Shown: positions 8,201-16,929, numbered from the stretch's first letter. The stretch: DNA of 64,000 bases from Nocardiopsis alborubida (GCF_012396365.1 NZ_JAAXPG010000001.1:62001-126000), one strand, 5' to 3'. Made by a program: numbers and translations. The notes: generated by a model not told the origin, from the sequence alone.

Positions 8201-8626
8201 CTACGGCCGAGCGCCGGGGGAGAGCTCCCCGATCAGCTCCTCGACGCGCTCCCTGATCTCGTCGCGGATGGGTCGGACGGCCGCCACGCCCTGTCCGGCG
8301 GGGTCGGGCAGGGCCCAGTCCAGGTAGCGCTTGCCGGGGAAGACGGGGCAGGCGTCGCCGCAGCCCATGGTCACGCACACGTCGGAGGCCTCGACGGCCT
8401 CGACGGTGAGGATCCTGGGCCGCTGGCCGGTGATGTCGACGCCGACCTCGGCCATGGCCTCGACCACGGCGGGGTTGAGCGCGTCGGCGGGCGCGGACCC
8501 GGCGGAGCGGACCTCCACGCGGTCCCCGGCCAGGTGGGACAGCCAGGCGGCGGCCATCTGGGAGCGGCCCGCGTTGTGGACGCACACGAACAGGACGGAC
8601 GGCTTGTCGGAACTGGCCACGGTCAT
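8201..8626 (-). CDS. arsC: arsenate reductase, low-molecular-weight phosphatase fold
   Basis: Reduces arsenate to arsenite in the cytoplasm so that Acr3 can export it. The 141-residue product begins with the phosphatase loop VCVHNAGRSQ (C-X5-R, nucleophile Cys near 15) and has the further cysteines MGCGDACPVFPG near 89-96 used for disulfide relay to thioredoxin or mycothiol systems. DWALPDP is the conserved aspartate loop. It is divergent from arsR and acr3, with 229 bases between. Confidence 0.93.
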   Translation of the reverse strand: MTVASSDKPSVLFVCVHNAGRSQMAAAWLSHLAGDRVEVRSAGSAPADALNPAVVEAMAEVGVDITGQRPRILTVEAVEASDVCVTMGCGDACPVFPGKRYLDWALPDPAGQGVAAVRPIRDEIRERVEELIGELSPGARP

Positions 8627-8847
8627 TCGCCTTCTGTTTCCTTTCGGTGGTGGACTGGCGCCGAGGGGAACCGGGCCCCGCGGACGCAGGGAGGGCCCGA
8701 ATCCCCTCCGGGGCCGCCCCGGCGGTCCGCCGCGGCCGCGTGTCCGGGCCCGGCCGGAAAAGACGTCGGATCCGGACCTGGACCGGGTTCCCCGGGAAAC
8801 GGGGGCAGGGCGCCCGGCGTCTTATCAGCGACAACTGACGGGATATT

Positions 8848-8863
8848 ATCAGCGGATGCTGAT
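8848..8863. promoter_or_regulatory. probable ArsR operator overlapping the arsR start
   Basis: Perfect inverted repeat ATCAGC-GGAT-GCTGAT, extending to seven bases per arm. It overlaps the first possible ATG of arsR (8856) and lies downstream of a related half-site TTATCAGC at 8822-8829. Its place in the arsC-arsR divergent region fits repression of arsR-acr3 by ArsR. No binding data. Confidence 0.6.
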
Positions 8864-9167
8864 ATCAGTCGACACTGACCTCATGAGGGCTCTGGGAGAC
8901 CCGCTCCGGCTGCGGATCGTGGCCCTGCTCGCCCGGGAGACCCTGTGTACGACGCACCTGGTCGAGGAGACCGGGGCGCGCCAGACCAACCTGTCCAACC
9001 ACCTGCGGATCCTGCGCGAGGCGGGGGTGGTGGAGACCGAGCCCTGCGGCCGGTTCACCTACTACCGGCTGCGCCCGGACCGGATCGAGGACCTCTCCGA
9101 GGCCCTGGCCGGGCTCGCCGCCACCGCCCGCTCCAGCGGCGCCGCAGCGAACAGGAGGCCCTGCTGA
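8856..9167 (+). CDS. arsR: ArsR-family metalloregulator
   Basis: Winged-helix repressor of about 103 residues. LMRALGDPLRLRIVALLA begins the fold, the ligand-region cysteine is in ETLCTTHLVEE, and the recognition helix is QTNLSNHLRILREAG. FTYYRLRPDRIE is the wing. Two starts are possible: ATG 8856, which overlaps the palindromic operator, or ATG 8883, which gives 94 residues. Neither has a strong ribosome binding site. A long in-frame extension upstream to 8331 is antisense to arsC and was ignored. The stop overlaps the acr3 start (TGATG), so the two are coupled. A further Cys at the C-terminus (RRPC) may help bind As(III). Confidence 0.88.
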   Translation: MLISVDTDLMRALGDPLRLRIVALLARETLCTTHLVEETGARQTNLSNHLRILREAGVVETEPCGRFTYYRLRPDRIEDLSEALAGLAATARSSGAAANRRPC

Positions 9168-10249
9168 TGTCCTCCGCCGACAGGACCGCCGGGACCGCCG
9201 GCCCCCCGGTCGCGGGCCGGTTGTCCACACCCGACCGGTTCCTCGCGGTGTGGATCCTGCTCGCCATGGCCGCGGGCCTGGGCCTGGGACGCCTGGTCCC
9301 CGGGCTGGACGCCTTCCTGGCCGCCGTGGAGGTCGGCGGGATCTCCCTGCCCATCGCGCTCGGCCTGCTGGTCATGATGTACCCGGTGCTGGCCAAGGTG
9401 CGCTACGACCGGCTGGACACCGTCACCCGCGACACCCGGCTGCTGGTCTCCTCGGTCGTGGTGAACTGGCTCGTCGGCCCCGCGGTGATGTTCGCGCTGG
9501 CCTGGATCTTCCTGGCCGACCTGCCCGAGTACCGCACCGGCCTGATCATCGTCGGCCTGGCCCGCTGCATCGCGATGGTCATCATCTGGAACGACCTGGC
9601 CTGCGGCGACCGCGAGGCCGCCGCAGTGCTGGTCGCGCTGAACTCGGTCTTCCAGGTGCTGGTCTTCGGTCTGCTGGGCTGGTTCTACCTGGACCTGCTG
9701 CCCGGGTGGCTGGGCCTGGACACCGGCGGCCTGGACGCCTCCCCCTGGCTCATCGCGCTCAACGTGGTGATCTTCCTCGGCGTCCCGCTGGCGGCGGGTT
9801 TCCTCACCCGCCGGATCGGCGAGCGGCGGATGGGCCGCGAGCGCTACGAGTCCGACCTCCTGCCCCGGATCGGCCCGTGGGCGCTCTACGGCCTGCTGTT
9901 CACCATCGTGCTGCTGTTCGCCCTCCAGGGGGACCGGATCACCAGCCAGCCGCTGGACGTGGTGCGCATCGCGGTGCCGCTGCTGGCCTACTTCGCCATC
10001 ATGTGGTTCGGCACCTTCGCCTTCGGCAAGGCGATCGGGATGGACTACGGCCGCACCACCACGCTGGCCTTCACGGCGGCGGGCAACAACTTCGAGCTGG
10101 CCATCGCGGTGGCCATCGCCACGTTCGGGGTGGCCTCGGGCCAGGCCCTGGCCGGGGTGGTGGGTCCGCTGATCGAGGTGCCGGTGCTGGTGGGCCTGGT
10201 GTACGTGTCCCTGGCCTGGCGCAGGCGGTTCGCGCCGGAGCGACGGTAG
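9167..10249 (+). CDS. acr3: arsenite efflux permease, ACR3 family
   Basis: Exports As(III) across the membrane. The 360-residue product has about ten hydrophobic segments and the family signatures: MMYPVLAKVRYD near 65-78, ARCIAMVIIWNDLACGD (with the functional Cys) near 131-147, and FTAAGNNFELAIAVAIA near 302-318. The start is the ATG overlapping the arsR stop, with ACAGGAGG as ribosome binding site. A hairpin terminator follows 16 bases after the stop. Together with arsR and the divergent arsC this is a complete inorganic arsenic resistance set. Confidence 0.95.
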   Translation: MSSADRTAGTAGPPVAGRLSTPDRFLAVWILLAMAAGLGLGRLVPGLDAFLAAVEVGGISLPIALGLLVMMYPVLAKVRYDRLDTVTRDTRLLVSSVVVNWLVGPAVMFALAWIFLADLPEYRTGLIIVGLARCIAMVIIWNDLACGDREAAAVLVALNSVFQVLVFGLLGWFYLDLLPGWLGLDTGGLDASPWLIALNVVIFLGVPLAAGFLTRRIGERRMGRERYESDLLPRIGPWALYGLLFTIVLLFALQGDRITSQPLDVVRIAVPLLAYFAIMWFGTFAFGKAIGMDYGRTTTLAFTAAGNNFELAIAVAIATFGVASGQALAGVVGPLIEVPVLVGLVYVSLAWRRRFAPERR

Positions 10250-10265
10250 GGGCCCACCGGAGCGC

Positions 10266-10293
10266 GCGGGCCCGCATCTGACCGCGGGCCCGC
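10266..10293. terminator. terminator hairpin after acr3
   Basis: GCGGGCCCGC occurs twice with an 8-base spacer. As the unit is self-complementary, the two copies form a 10-bp stem just after the acr3 stop. No T-run. Confidence 0.6.
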
Positions 10294-10470
10294 ACGGGCT
10301 CCGGCGCTCCGGCCCGGGCCCGTCCGATCGGGACCGGACCCGTAACCGGCCACCTCGACCGGCCGAGTAGTCGCCGCACGACGTGACGTGCGTCCCGGCG
10401 GACTCCGCGCAGGGTGGCCGAGGAGAAGCGGGAGGGGACCGTCGTACGGGGGAGTGCGCCGGGGAGAAGG

Positions 10471-11712
10471 TCAGGAAAGGGTGGTGGAGGGAGTCCGCTC
10501 GTCCCTGACACGGGTGGCCAGGGAGGTCAGCGCGCCGAGCGCTGCCAGGGCTCCCAGTGCCGCGAACGCCGCCGGATAGCCGCCCAGGGGTCCGGCCAGG
10601 GCGGCGCCCGCCCAGGGCGCGACCGCGATGGCCAGCATCAGCGGGGTGTGCATGAGGCCGTTGAGGGTGGCGTAGTGCTCCGTGCCCCACCGGTCGGACA
10701 CCGCGGTGGCCTGGAGGAGGGTGAGGATGCCGCGTGCCATGCCCGCCAGCACCGCGATGGCCAGGACCAGTCCCAAGGGTCCCGGCATCAGCGCCAGGAG
10801 AAGGGTGGTCACCGCACAGGCGCCCAGCACGGCCACGGCGCGCGGTACCGGGCCGGTCCACCGTTCCAGGGGCGCGTAGACCAGGCGGCCGAGCACCTGT
10901 CCCACACCGCCCACCCCCAGGGCCCATGCCGCTTCCGTCGTGCCGAAGCCCCGTTCCTCCAGCAGGGGAACGATGTTGACCACGACCGCGTAGACGGTGA
11001 AGGACCCCAGGGCCAGAGCCGTCGTCAGAGCCCGGAACGCCCGACCGCGCACGACGGCACGCGCGCTCTGCCCCCTGTCGCCCCGGTGCCCGACACCTCC
11101 TGGGTTCCAGCCTCGTGGCAGGGCGAGGGCGTGCAGGGGCACCACCACGACCAGGAGCACGGCCGCGAGCACCAGGTAGGCGCCCCGCCACCCCCAGGCT
11201 CCTTCCAGGAGCGCGGTCAGGGGAGCGAAGACGGTGCTGGCCAGCCCGGCGGCCAGGGTCAGGGCGGTCAGGGCCCGCACTTTCGCCTTCCCGTACCAGT
11301 GGGTCAGGGCGGCGAAGGCCGGAGGGTAGAACAGTCCGGCCATCGCGGCTCCGGCCACCAGCCACGCGGCGGCGAAGACCCACGGGTCCGGGGCCAGGGC
11401 GACGGCGGCCACGGCGGGAGCCGCGAGCAGGGCCGCCGCCGTCATCGCCGGGCGCGGACCCCGGGCCTGGAGCCAGCGCCCCACCGGGATACCCGCCAGT
11501 CCCGCGATGACCTGGGAGGCGGAGAACAGCGCGGTCACCGTGGTCAGGGACCACCCGGTGTCGTCGGTGATGCTCGGAGCCAGGACGGGGAGGGCGTAGA
11601 ACAGCACCCCGTAGCTGGTGGTGACGGTGACGCACAGGGCTACCAGGCCCCGGCGCGCGCCGACCACGGTGGGTGCGGGCGCGCCGGATGCCTGACCGGA
11701 CGCAGGTGTCAC
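10471..11712 (-). CDS. major facilitator superfamily exporter in arsenic island
   Basis: Membrane transporter of 413 residues with about twelve hydrophobic segments. The A-like motif between helices 2 and 3 is GIPVGRWLQARGPRP, and the middle has the central loop GWNPGGVGHRGDRGQ. It starts 4 bases inside the end of the upstream ArsO-like gene, so both are made together. In that context it may export arsenical or acetylated arsenical products, but MFS sequence alone does not define substrate. Related genes occur next to arsenic regulators in other actinomycetes. Confidence 0.75.
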   Translation of the reverse strand: MTPASGQASGAPAPTVVGARRGLVALCVTVTTSYGVLFYALPVLAPSITDDTGWSLTTVTALFSASQVIAGLAGIPVGRWLQARGPRPAMTAAALLAAPAVAAVALAPDPWVFAAAWLVAGAAMAGLFYPPAFAALTHWYGKAKVRALTALTLAAGLASTVFAPLTALLEGAWGWRGAYLVLAAVLLVVVVPLHALALPRGWNPGGVGHRGDRGQSARAVVRGRAFRALTTALALGSFTVYAVVVNIVPLLEERGFGTTEAAWALGVGGVGQVLGRLVYAPLERWTGPVPRAVAVLGACAVTTLLLALMPGPLGLVLAIAVLAGMARGILTLLQATAVSDRWGTEHYATLNGLMHTPLMLAIAVAPWAGAALAGPLGGYPAAFAALGALAALGALTSLATRVRDERTPSTTLS

Positions 11713-13202
11713 GAGACCCGGTCCGGCTCACCCGGCCCGACCTGCTGCGAAGACGCGTCGGAGCAGCAGCCGCTCCCGGTGGAAGCCGCCGCCTCCTGGG
11801 AGGGCGCGGTGCGGTCGCCACCGAGGGAGATCACCGGCGCCTCGGAGACCTCCAGGCCACCGCGGAGACCACCCCGCTCGGCTGCGGGCTCCTCCGCGGT
11901 CTCCGGTACGGGCCCGCAGCAGCCGCCGCTTCCGGCCGCCGCTTCCGGCTCGTCGAACAGGCCCGCGCCGCCGCACACCCCGGTTTCGGGCAGGACCAGC
12001 TCCACCCGTGCGGCGGCCTCGCGGTCCCCGGCCAGGTGTGCGGCGATGCTGCGCACCTGCTCGTAGCCGGTCAGTGCGAGGAAGGTCGGGGCGCGCCCGT
12101 AGGACTTCATCCCCGCGAGGAAGAACCCCTCCTCGGGGTGGGAGAGCTCCTGCGCTCCGTGGGGGTAGACGGTGCCGCAGGAGTGCTGGTTGGGGTCGAT
12201 GAGCGGGGCGAGTTCCACCGGTGCCTGGAGGGTGCTGTCCAGGCCGAGGCGGATCTCGGACAGGAAGGACAGGTCGGGGCGGAATCCGGTGAGGACGACC
12301 ACCTCGTCCGCGGGGGCCAGCTCCCGGCCGTCCTCGTCGGCCAGCACGAGACGCCCGTCCCGCTCCGTCCGGACCTCTGCGGTACGGAATCCGGTCACCA
12401 CCTCGACGTGCCCGGCCTCCACCGCCGCCCGGGCCCGCTGGCCCAGGGCGCCGCGCGCGGCCAGCCGGTCGTCCGCGCCCCCGCCGAAGGCGTCGCCGAC
12501 CTCTCCGCGGCGCAGCACCCACACCGCCTTCGTCCCCGGGTGTTCCCCGGCCAGCGCGGCCAGGTCGGCCAGGGCGGTCAGCGCCGAGTGCCCGCGCCCG
12601 ACCACGGCCGTGGTGCGGCCCGCGTGGCGCGCGCGGACGACGGGGTCGGCCAGGTCGGGGACGCGGTAGGCCAGGTGTGCGGCCGCGGCGGTTTCGCCCA
12701 GCGCGGGCAGGCCGTCGCCGCCCACCGGGTTGGGCGAGCCCCAGGTGCCCGAAGCGTCCACGACCGCGCGGGCCAGGATCCGCTCCTCACCAGCCGCGGT
12801 GCGCAGACGCACGGTGAAGGGCTGCCTCCCGCGGTCGGCGTCCACGACCCGGTCCCGGCCCAGGCGGCTCACCCCGGTCACCTCGGCGCCGAAGCGGACC
12901 CGCTCGCCCAGGGCCTCGGCCAGGGGAACGAGGTAGGCGTCGGTCCACTCGCGGCCGGTCGGGTAGCCCGCGTCGTCCGGGCGCCGCCAGCCGGTGGCGG
13001 TGAGCAGCTTCTCCGCCGCGGGGGCGACCAGGTCGCGCCACATCGAGAACAGGCGCACGTGCCCCCACTCGGCCACCGCCGCTCCGGCGGAGCCCCCCTT
13101 CTCCAGTACCAGGACCGGCAGGTCGCGCGCGACCAGCTCCGCGGCCGCCGCCAGTCCTGCGGGTCCGGCTCCGATCACCACGACGGGACGCTCGTCGCCC
13201 AT
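11709..13202 (-). CDS. arsO: ArsO-like FAD/NAD(P)-dependent oxidoreductase with Cys-rich tail
   Basis: Flavoprotein of 497 residues. The FAD Rossmann motif VVVIGAGPAGLAAAAEL begins at residue 7, the second nucleotide-binding motif TAVVGRGHSALTAL lies near 200, and VVVLTGFRPD near 308 is the conserved flavin-monooxygenase end motif. ArsO proteins in arsenic operons are of this type; their reaction is not firmly settled. The last 90 residues are low-complexity and contain Cys410 and vicinal pairs Cys428-429 and Cys479-480, an unusual feature that could bind As(III). The gene is divergent from the ArsR-ArsN fusion, with 95 bases between, and is followed by the MFS exporter. Confidence 0.78.
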   Translation of the reverse strand: MGDERPVVVIGAGPAGLAAAAELVARDLPVLVLEKGGSAGAAVAEWGHVRLFSMWRDLVAPAAEKLLTATGWRRPDDAGYPTGREWTDAYLVPLAEALGERVRFGAEVTGVSRLGRDRVVDADRGRQPFTVRLRTAAGEERILARAVVDASGTWGSPNPVGGDGLPALGETAAAAHLAYRVPDLADPVVRARHAGRTTAVVGRGHSALTALADLAALAGEHPGTKAVWVLRRGEVGDAFGGGADDRLAARGALGQRARAAVEAGHVEVVTGFRTAEVRTERDGRLVLADEDGRELAPADEVVVLTGFRPDLSFLSEIRLGLDSTLQAPVELAPLIDPNQHSCGTVYPHGAQELSHPEEGFFLAGMKSYGRAPTFLALTGYEQVRSIAAHLAGDREAAARVELVLPETGVCGGAGLFDEPEAAAGSGGCCGPVPETAEEPAAERGGLRGGLEVSEAPVISLGGDRTAPSQEAAASTGSGCCSDASSQQVGPGEPDRVS

Positions 13203-13297
13203 GACACACCTCTTTCATCGACTGGTGTCTATGAAGTGGAACTCTATCGATGCCGACCGATGGACGCAACCATAGATGATGGTCGATAATGTGAGGC
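13203..13297. promoter_or_regulatory. divergent promoter region of arsO and arsR-arsN
   Basis: Ninety-five bases, clearly AT-richer than the genes. Several ATCGAT-like half-sites (TATCGATGCCGACCGAT, ATAGATGATGG) and a short repeat CCAT-AGATG-ATGG are visible near 13243-13284. These are plausible ArsR sites controlling both directions; no exact consensus could be applied. Confidence 0.4.
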
Positions 13298-14188
13298 ATG
13301 ACCGTGACGCAGCCCGAGCACACCGCACCAGCACTGCCCCAGCCCGAAGCGGAGACCTACGCCGCCTGGTTCGCCTGCCTGGCCGAACCCATGCGCGTCC
13401 AGCTCCTGCACGCCATCGCCACCACCCCCGGCTCGGTCAACGTGGGGCGGCTCGCCGAGATGGTGGAGGTCCGCCAGCCCACGGTCTCCCACCACCTGCG
13501 CAAACTCGCCGACGTCGGGTTCGTGACCCTCACCAAGGTGGGCACCTCCACCCGGGTCGCGGTCAACCCGGCCTGCTGCACGGGCCTGCCGCACGCGGCC
13601 GACGCCGTCATGGGGATGCTCAACGCGCGGCCGTGCTGCCCGACCGACCTGCCCGTCGACGTCACCACCCGCGCCATGGCCGACGCGGACCTGGAGGCGG
13701 TCCGGGAGATCTACGCCCAGGGCGTCGCCACCGGCCACGCCACCTTCGAGACCGAGGTCCCCGGAGCGGGTGCGCTGAAGGACAGGTGGACACCCGGGCA
13801 CCGCTGGGTGGCCGAGGCGGGTGGCCGCGTCGTCGGCTGGGCCGCGGCCTCGCCGGTCTCCGCCCGCGAGGTCTACTCCGGGGTGGCCGAGACCTCGGTC
13901 TACGTCGCCGAGGACGCGCGCGGCCGGGGCGTGGGCAAGGCGCTGCTGTACCGGCAGGTCACCGAGGCCGACGCCGCCGGACTGTGGACGCTCCAGACCT
14001 CGGTCTTCCCCGAGAACCGGGCCAGCCTGGCCCTGCACCACCAGGCGGGTTACCGCACCGTGGGCGTGCGCGAACGCATCGCCCGCCACCACGGGGTCTG
14101 GCGCGACACCGTCCTGCTGGAGCGGCGGCGCACGGAGGAGGGCGCCGAGTCCGGCGAGGCTCCCCGCGCGGACGGTTCGGGTTGCTAG
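13298..14188 (+). CDS. ArsR repressor fused to ArsN-type GNAT acetyltransferase
   Basis: One 296-residue chain holding two domains. Residues about 20-118 are an ArsR winged helix (recognition helix VRQPTVSHHLRKLADVGF) with vicinal cysteine pairs Cys93-94 and Cys113-114 suited to As(III). Residues about 121-280 are a phosphinothricin-acetyltransferase/ArsN1-like GNAT domain: RGRGVGKALL is the acetyl-CoA loop, and FPENRASLALHHQAGYRTVGVRERI with WRDTVLLERR are PAT signatures. ArsN1 enzymes acetylate the glutamate-like arsenical arsinothricin and phosphinothricin. The fusion would couple As sensing and detoxification. It is divergent from arsO and the MFS gene. The spacing between domains is short, so a frameshift or split gene is unlikely. 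Confidence 0.87.
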   Translation: MTVTQPEHTAPALPQPEAETYAAWFACLAEPMRVQLLHAIATTPGSVNVGRLAEMVEVRQPTVSHHLRKLADVGFVTLTKVGTSTRVAVNPACCTGLPHAADAVMGMLNARPCCPTDLPVDVTTRAMADADLEAVREIYAQGVATGHATFETEVPGAGALKDRWTPGHRWVAEAGGRVVGWAAASPVSAREVYSGVAETSVYVAEDARGRGVGKALLYRQVTEADAAGLWTLQTSVFPENRASLALHHQAGYRTVGVRERIARHHGVWRDTVLLERRRTEEGAESGEAPRADGSGC

Positions 14189-14592
14189 TCGCCTGACTTC
14201 CGGCAGCGCGGAGCGGCCCGTCGGGGCGAGGGCGTCACCGCGACCGCAGGAGGCGTTTCGGAAAACCCCTGGCAGCGGGAAGCCAGCTCTGAACCGGGAT
14301 TTCATTTTTCCAGGGGCATGGAAAGCCAGGGTGGTCCTGGATATACGAGTGAGGGCTCCTCGAAAATCGGAGGGCGAAAGCGAGAAGCGCAGGGACAGAG
14401 TGGGAAGACACGTCTCTGCCGCCTTCGGAACGGCACTCCCCGCCACGGCTTCGGGTCCGGATGCCTCGCCCATGCCCCTCCACGCAAGGGATCCGGGTCT
14501 CGTGCGCTCCCCTCCGGCGGCGGCCGCCCGGGGAATCCGCCGGACGAATTCCCCCTGACCACGTCTTATGGCGCCTTGCCCCGCTCTCCGGT

Positions 14593-16104
14593 ATGGTCCC
14601 GTCGTCGAGTTCGCGCCGTCGCTCCGCAGCGCCCCCGACCCGCTGGCCGGACCCGACCTCCTCCACAACGAATTCCGGGTTACTCGTGGTTTCCAGAAAA
14701 GCGTTTCCGGCCCGGCCCGGGAACAGTTGGATGTCCCTCGGCCAATGGGTGGCGTGCGCAGCGACCGGCCTGCTCATCGCGGGCAGCCTCACCGCCTACG
14801 CGGGCTACCGCGACGCCCTGGCCATCGAGACCGAGCAGATGGACACCGACGCCTGGGGCGATCGCCCCGCCCAGGTGGAGGGGGTCCACAACATCCTGCT
14901 GCTCGGCGGGGACAACGAGTCGCAGGGCAGACGCCCCGACGTCCTGGTCGTCGTCAACGTCAACGTGGACAGGGGCGCCGTGACCATGGTCAACCTGCCG
15001 CGCGACCTGATCGTGGACATCCCCCCGTGCGAACCGGTGGACGGCTCCTCCGGGTGGCCCGGCGGACCGCAGCAGATCAACCACGCCGCGTCCTACGGCG
15101 GCTTGGACTGCCTGGGCAACACCGTGGAGAGGACCACGGACATCCGCCTGGACCACATGGTGATGGTGGACTTCGCCGGGTTCGAGAACATCGTGGACAC
15201 CCTCGGCGGCGTCGAACTGTGCATTCCCCAGCCGATCAGCGACCCTAAGGCCCACCTGGAACTGGAAGCGGGAGTGCAGACCCTCCGCGGCCGGGAGGCG
15301 CTCGGACTGGCCCGCTCCCGCGACAGCACCCGGTTCAAGGACGACATGGGGCGCATCGAGAGCCAGCAGCGGTTGATCGGCGCCATCCTGCGCGAGGTCA
15401 CCAGCGGCGGAACCCTGTCCAGCCCCACCACCCTCTACGACTTCTTGGGCTCGGTCACCGACAGCATGGTGACTGACGACGGGTTCACGGTGGACAAGAT
15501 GGCGGAACTGGCCATCGCCATGCGCGAGGTCGACCTGAGCCGGGTCACCATGGTCATGGTGCCGGTCGTGAACTCCCGCACCCACGAGCACAAGGTGGAA
15601 CCCAAGGAGCCCGAGGCCGGTGAGCTCTTCGCCGCGGTGGCCGCGGGCGAGGTGCTGCCCGAGGAGGAGGGCGACGACGGTGCGGAGGGGGACGGGCCCA
15701 CCGACCCGGAGGAGCCCGCAGTGGAGCCCGCGGACGTGTCCGTGCGGGTGGTCAACGGCACGGGCGTGACCGGTCTGGCGGGCCAGGTGGGGACGCTCCT
15801 CGGAGAACGCGGGTTCGACGTCACCGGCGTCGGCGACCCCGTCGGGAGCGTTCCCTCCGCCACCACGGTCTACCACGGCCCCGGTCAGCGGGCGCACGCT
15901 GAGGAGTTGGCCTCGGTACTCGCCAACGCCCGGCTGGAGGAGGCCGCTGACCTCGGTGGGGAACTGGAACTGGTGATGGTGCCGCAGGACTGGGACGGGT
16001 TCGCCGACTCCGGTTCCGGCTCACACTCCGCTGCGGATGGGGACGCGGGGGCACTGGCCGGACTGGACACCGCGTCCGCGGCCGAGGACGGAGCCGTGTG
16101 CTGA
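14593..16104 (+). CDS. LytR-CpsA-Psr family cell-wall polymer ligase with LytR_C domain
   Basis: LCP proteins transfer undecaprenyl-linked glycopolymers to peptidoglycan. After a basic N-terminus a single membrane anchor (WVACAATGLLIAGSLTAYAG) is followed by the LCP catalytic domain: NILLLGGDNES, the DVLVVVNVNVDRGAVTMVNLPRD block with the catalytic arginine, and GLARSRDSTRFKDDMGRIESQQR. An acidic linker (EEEGDDGAEGDGPTDPEEP) leads to a C-terminal LytR_C domain (VRVVNGTGVTGLAGQVG). The start is uncertain: ATG 14593, GTG 14689 or ATG 14731 are possible and none has a clear ribosome binding site. It lies directly before tRNA-Lys. Confidence 0.85.
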   Translation: MVPSSSSRRRSAAPPTRWPDPTSSTTNSGLLVVSRKAFPARPGNSWMSLGQWVACAATGLLIAGSLTAYAGYRDALAIETEQMDTDAWGDRPAQVEGVHNILLLGGDNESQGRRPDVLVVVNVNVDRGAVTMVNLPRDLIVDIPPCEPVDGSSGWPGGPQQINHAASYGGLDCLGNTVERTTDIRLDHMVMVDFAGFENIVDTLGGVELCIPQPISDPKAHLELEAGVQTLRGREALGLARSRDSTRFKDDMGRIESQQRLIGAILREVTSGGTLSSPTTLYDFLGSVTDSMVTDDGFTVDKMAELAIAMREVDLSRVTMVMVPVVNSRTHEHKVEPKEPEAGELFAAVAAGEVLPEEEGDDGAEGDGPTDPEEPAVEPADVSVRVVNGTGVTGLAGQVGTLLGERGFDVTGVGDPVGSVPSATTVYHGPGQRAHAEELASVLANARLEEAADLGGELELVMVPQDWDGFADSGSGSHSAADGDAGALAGLDTASAAEDGAVC

Positions 16105-16322
16105 GGGGTGCTCCCACCGCAGGGTGAGGTGCTCCTCGTCCCGTCATCGCGCGGGTGTGCCCCACAGCACTGTGCGATTCCGTCGCGAGATCCTGGCGGC
16201 ACGGTGCGTCCGACCGGCGGGCAAGCCCTTGCCCCGCCGGGTGTACCGGCCGTCCAGAGCCCGTATGGCTGCGGTAGAGTTGGCTCCGGCGATGGCTGGG
16301 ACCGTGCTCCGAGCCGTGTCGC

Positions 16323-16395
16323 GGGCCTCTAGCTCAATTGGCAGAGCAACGGACTTTTAATCCGTGGGTTCAGGGTTCGAGCCCCTGGGGGCCTA
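16323..16395 (+). tRNA. tRNA-Lys (anticodon TTT)
   Basis: A complete 73-base cloverleaf. The acceptor GGGCCTC pairs with GGGGCCT (one or two G-U pairs), the D-arm is GCTC...GAGC, the anticodon arm ACGGA-CTTTTAA-TCCGT, and the T-arm CAGGG-TTCGAGC-CCCTG. CCA is not fully encoded. Its 3' part is the target of the island that follows. Confidence 0.95.
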
Positions 16396-16535
16396 CCCGC
16401 AAAACCCCAGTTCAGAGGCCGTGTTCGAGGCATCCGTCCTGGGGTTTTCGCATGCCCGGAGCTGTGTGGTTGCTCCAAGTGCGCTCTTCAGCCTCGGCCG
16501 TGCCTCCATCTCGACGGAGCACACCGGAGCAACAG
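16350..16535 (+). repeat. attachment-type repeat, copy 1 (tRNA-Lys 3' part and flank)
   Basis: 16350-16420 (71 bases from the anticodon stem to 25 bases past the tRNA) recurs at 26588-26658 with a single mismatch. The next 115 or so bases (to about 16535) are also related to those following copies 2 and 3. This is the arrangement left by tyrosine-recombinase elements that use a tRNA 3' end. Confidence 0.8.
16399..16449 (+). terminator. terminator downstream of tRNA-Lys
   Basis: GCAAAACCCCAG and CTGGGGTTTTCG form an 11 to 12-bp stem around a 28-base loop, ending in TTTT. The same structure is kept, in decayed form, after the repeat copies at 26636 and 28990. Confidence 0.65.
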
Positions 16536-16663
16536 GGCACCCAAACCAACCCAGACCGGCCCCTATTGCCCCGACCGTCTCGAAGTCCGTTGGTTACGAC
16601 CCGTACCCGATGGACGCATAATCCGCTGCCCCATCTCCGCAGGTGAAGGGCACGGGCCGCACC

Positions 16664-16824
16664 TCACCAGTCTCGCCAGATACTGACCAGCTCGGTCAGG
16701 GCGTCGAGTTCCGCAGGCCGCCACCTGGCCAGCGGGCGTGCCGTAACCGCGCTGGCCGCCTCCACCAGCAGCTCGTAGCGGACCAGGTAGGGCCGGGCTC
16801 CTCGATGCCGTCGACGTCGAGCAC
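16664..16824 (-). pseudogene. small frameshifted gene beside the RsbW-like gene
   Basis: The minus strand shows a clean C-terminal reading (ARPYLVRYELLVEAASAV, then LARWRPAELDALTELVSIWRDW) ending at a TGA. Its natural upstream part (GTG, then LDVDGIEE) lies in a different frame, joined near 16795 by an apparent indel. This looks like a short actinomycete gene often found after RsbW-like genes, now broken. A sequencing error would give the same picture. Family unknown. Confidence 0.4.
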
Positions 16825-16929
16825 TACACTTCCTCACGATTTCCTCTTGCTCATCCGGGTGGTGATCAGGCCCTGGCGGGTGTGCCCGCACCAGCCGGGG
16901 CGCCTCGCTCTCAGTGCCACGAGGTGTGC

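Noticed and set aside
8331-8855. N-terminal extension of ArsR
   Set aside because: The in-frame stretch is antisense to arsC and then crosses its promoter; it has no domain.
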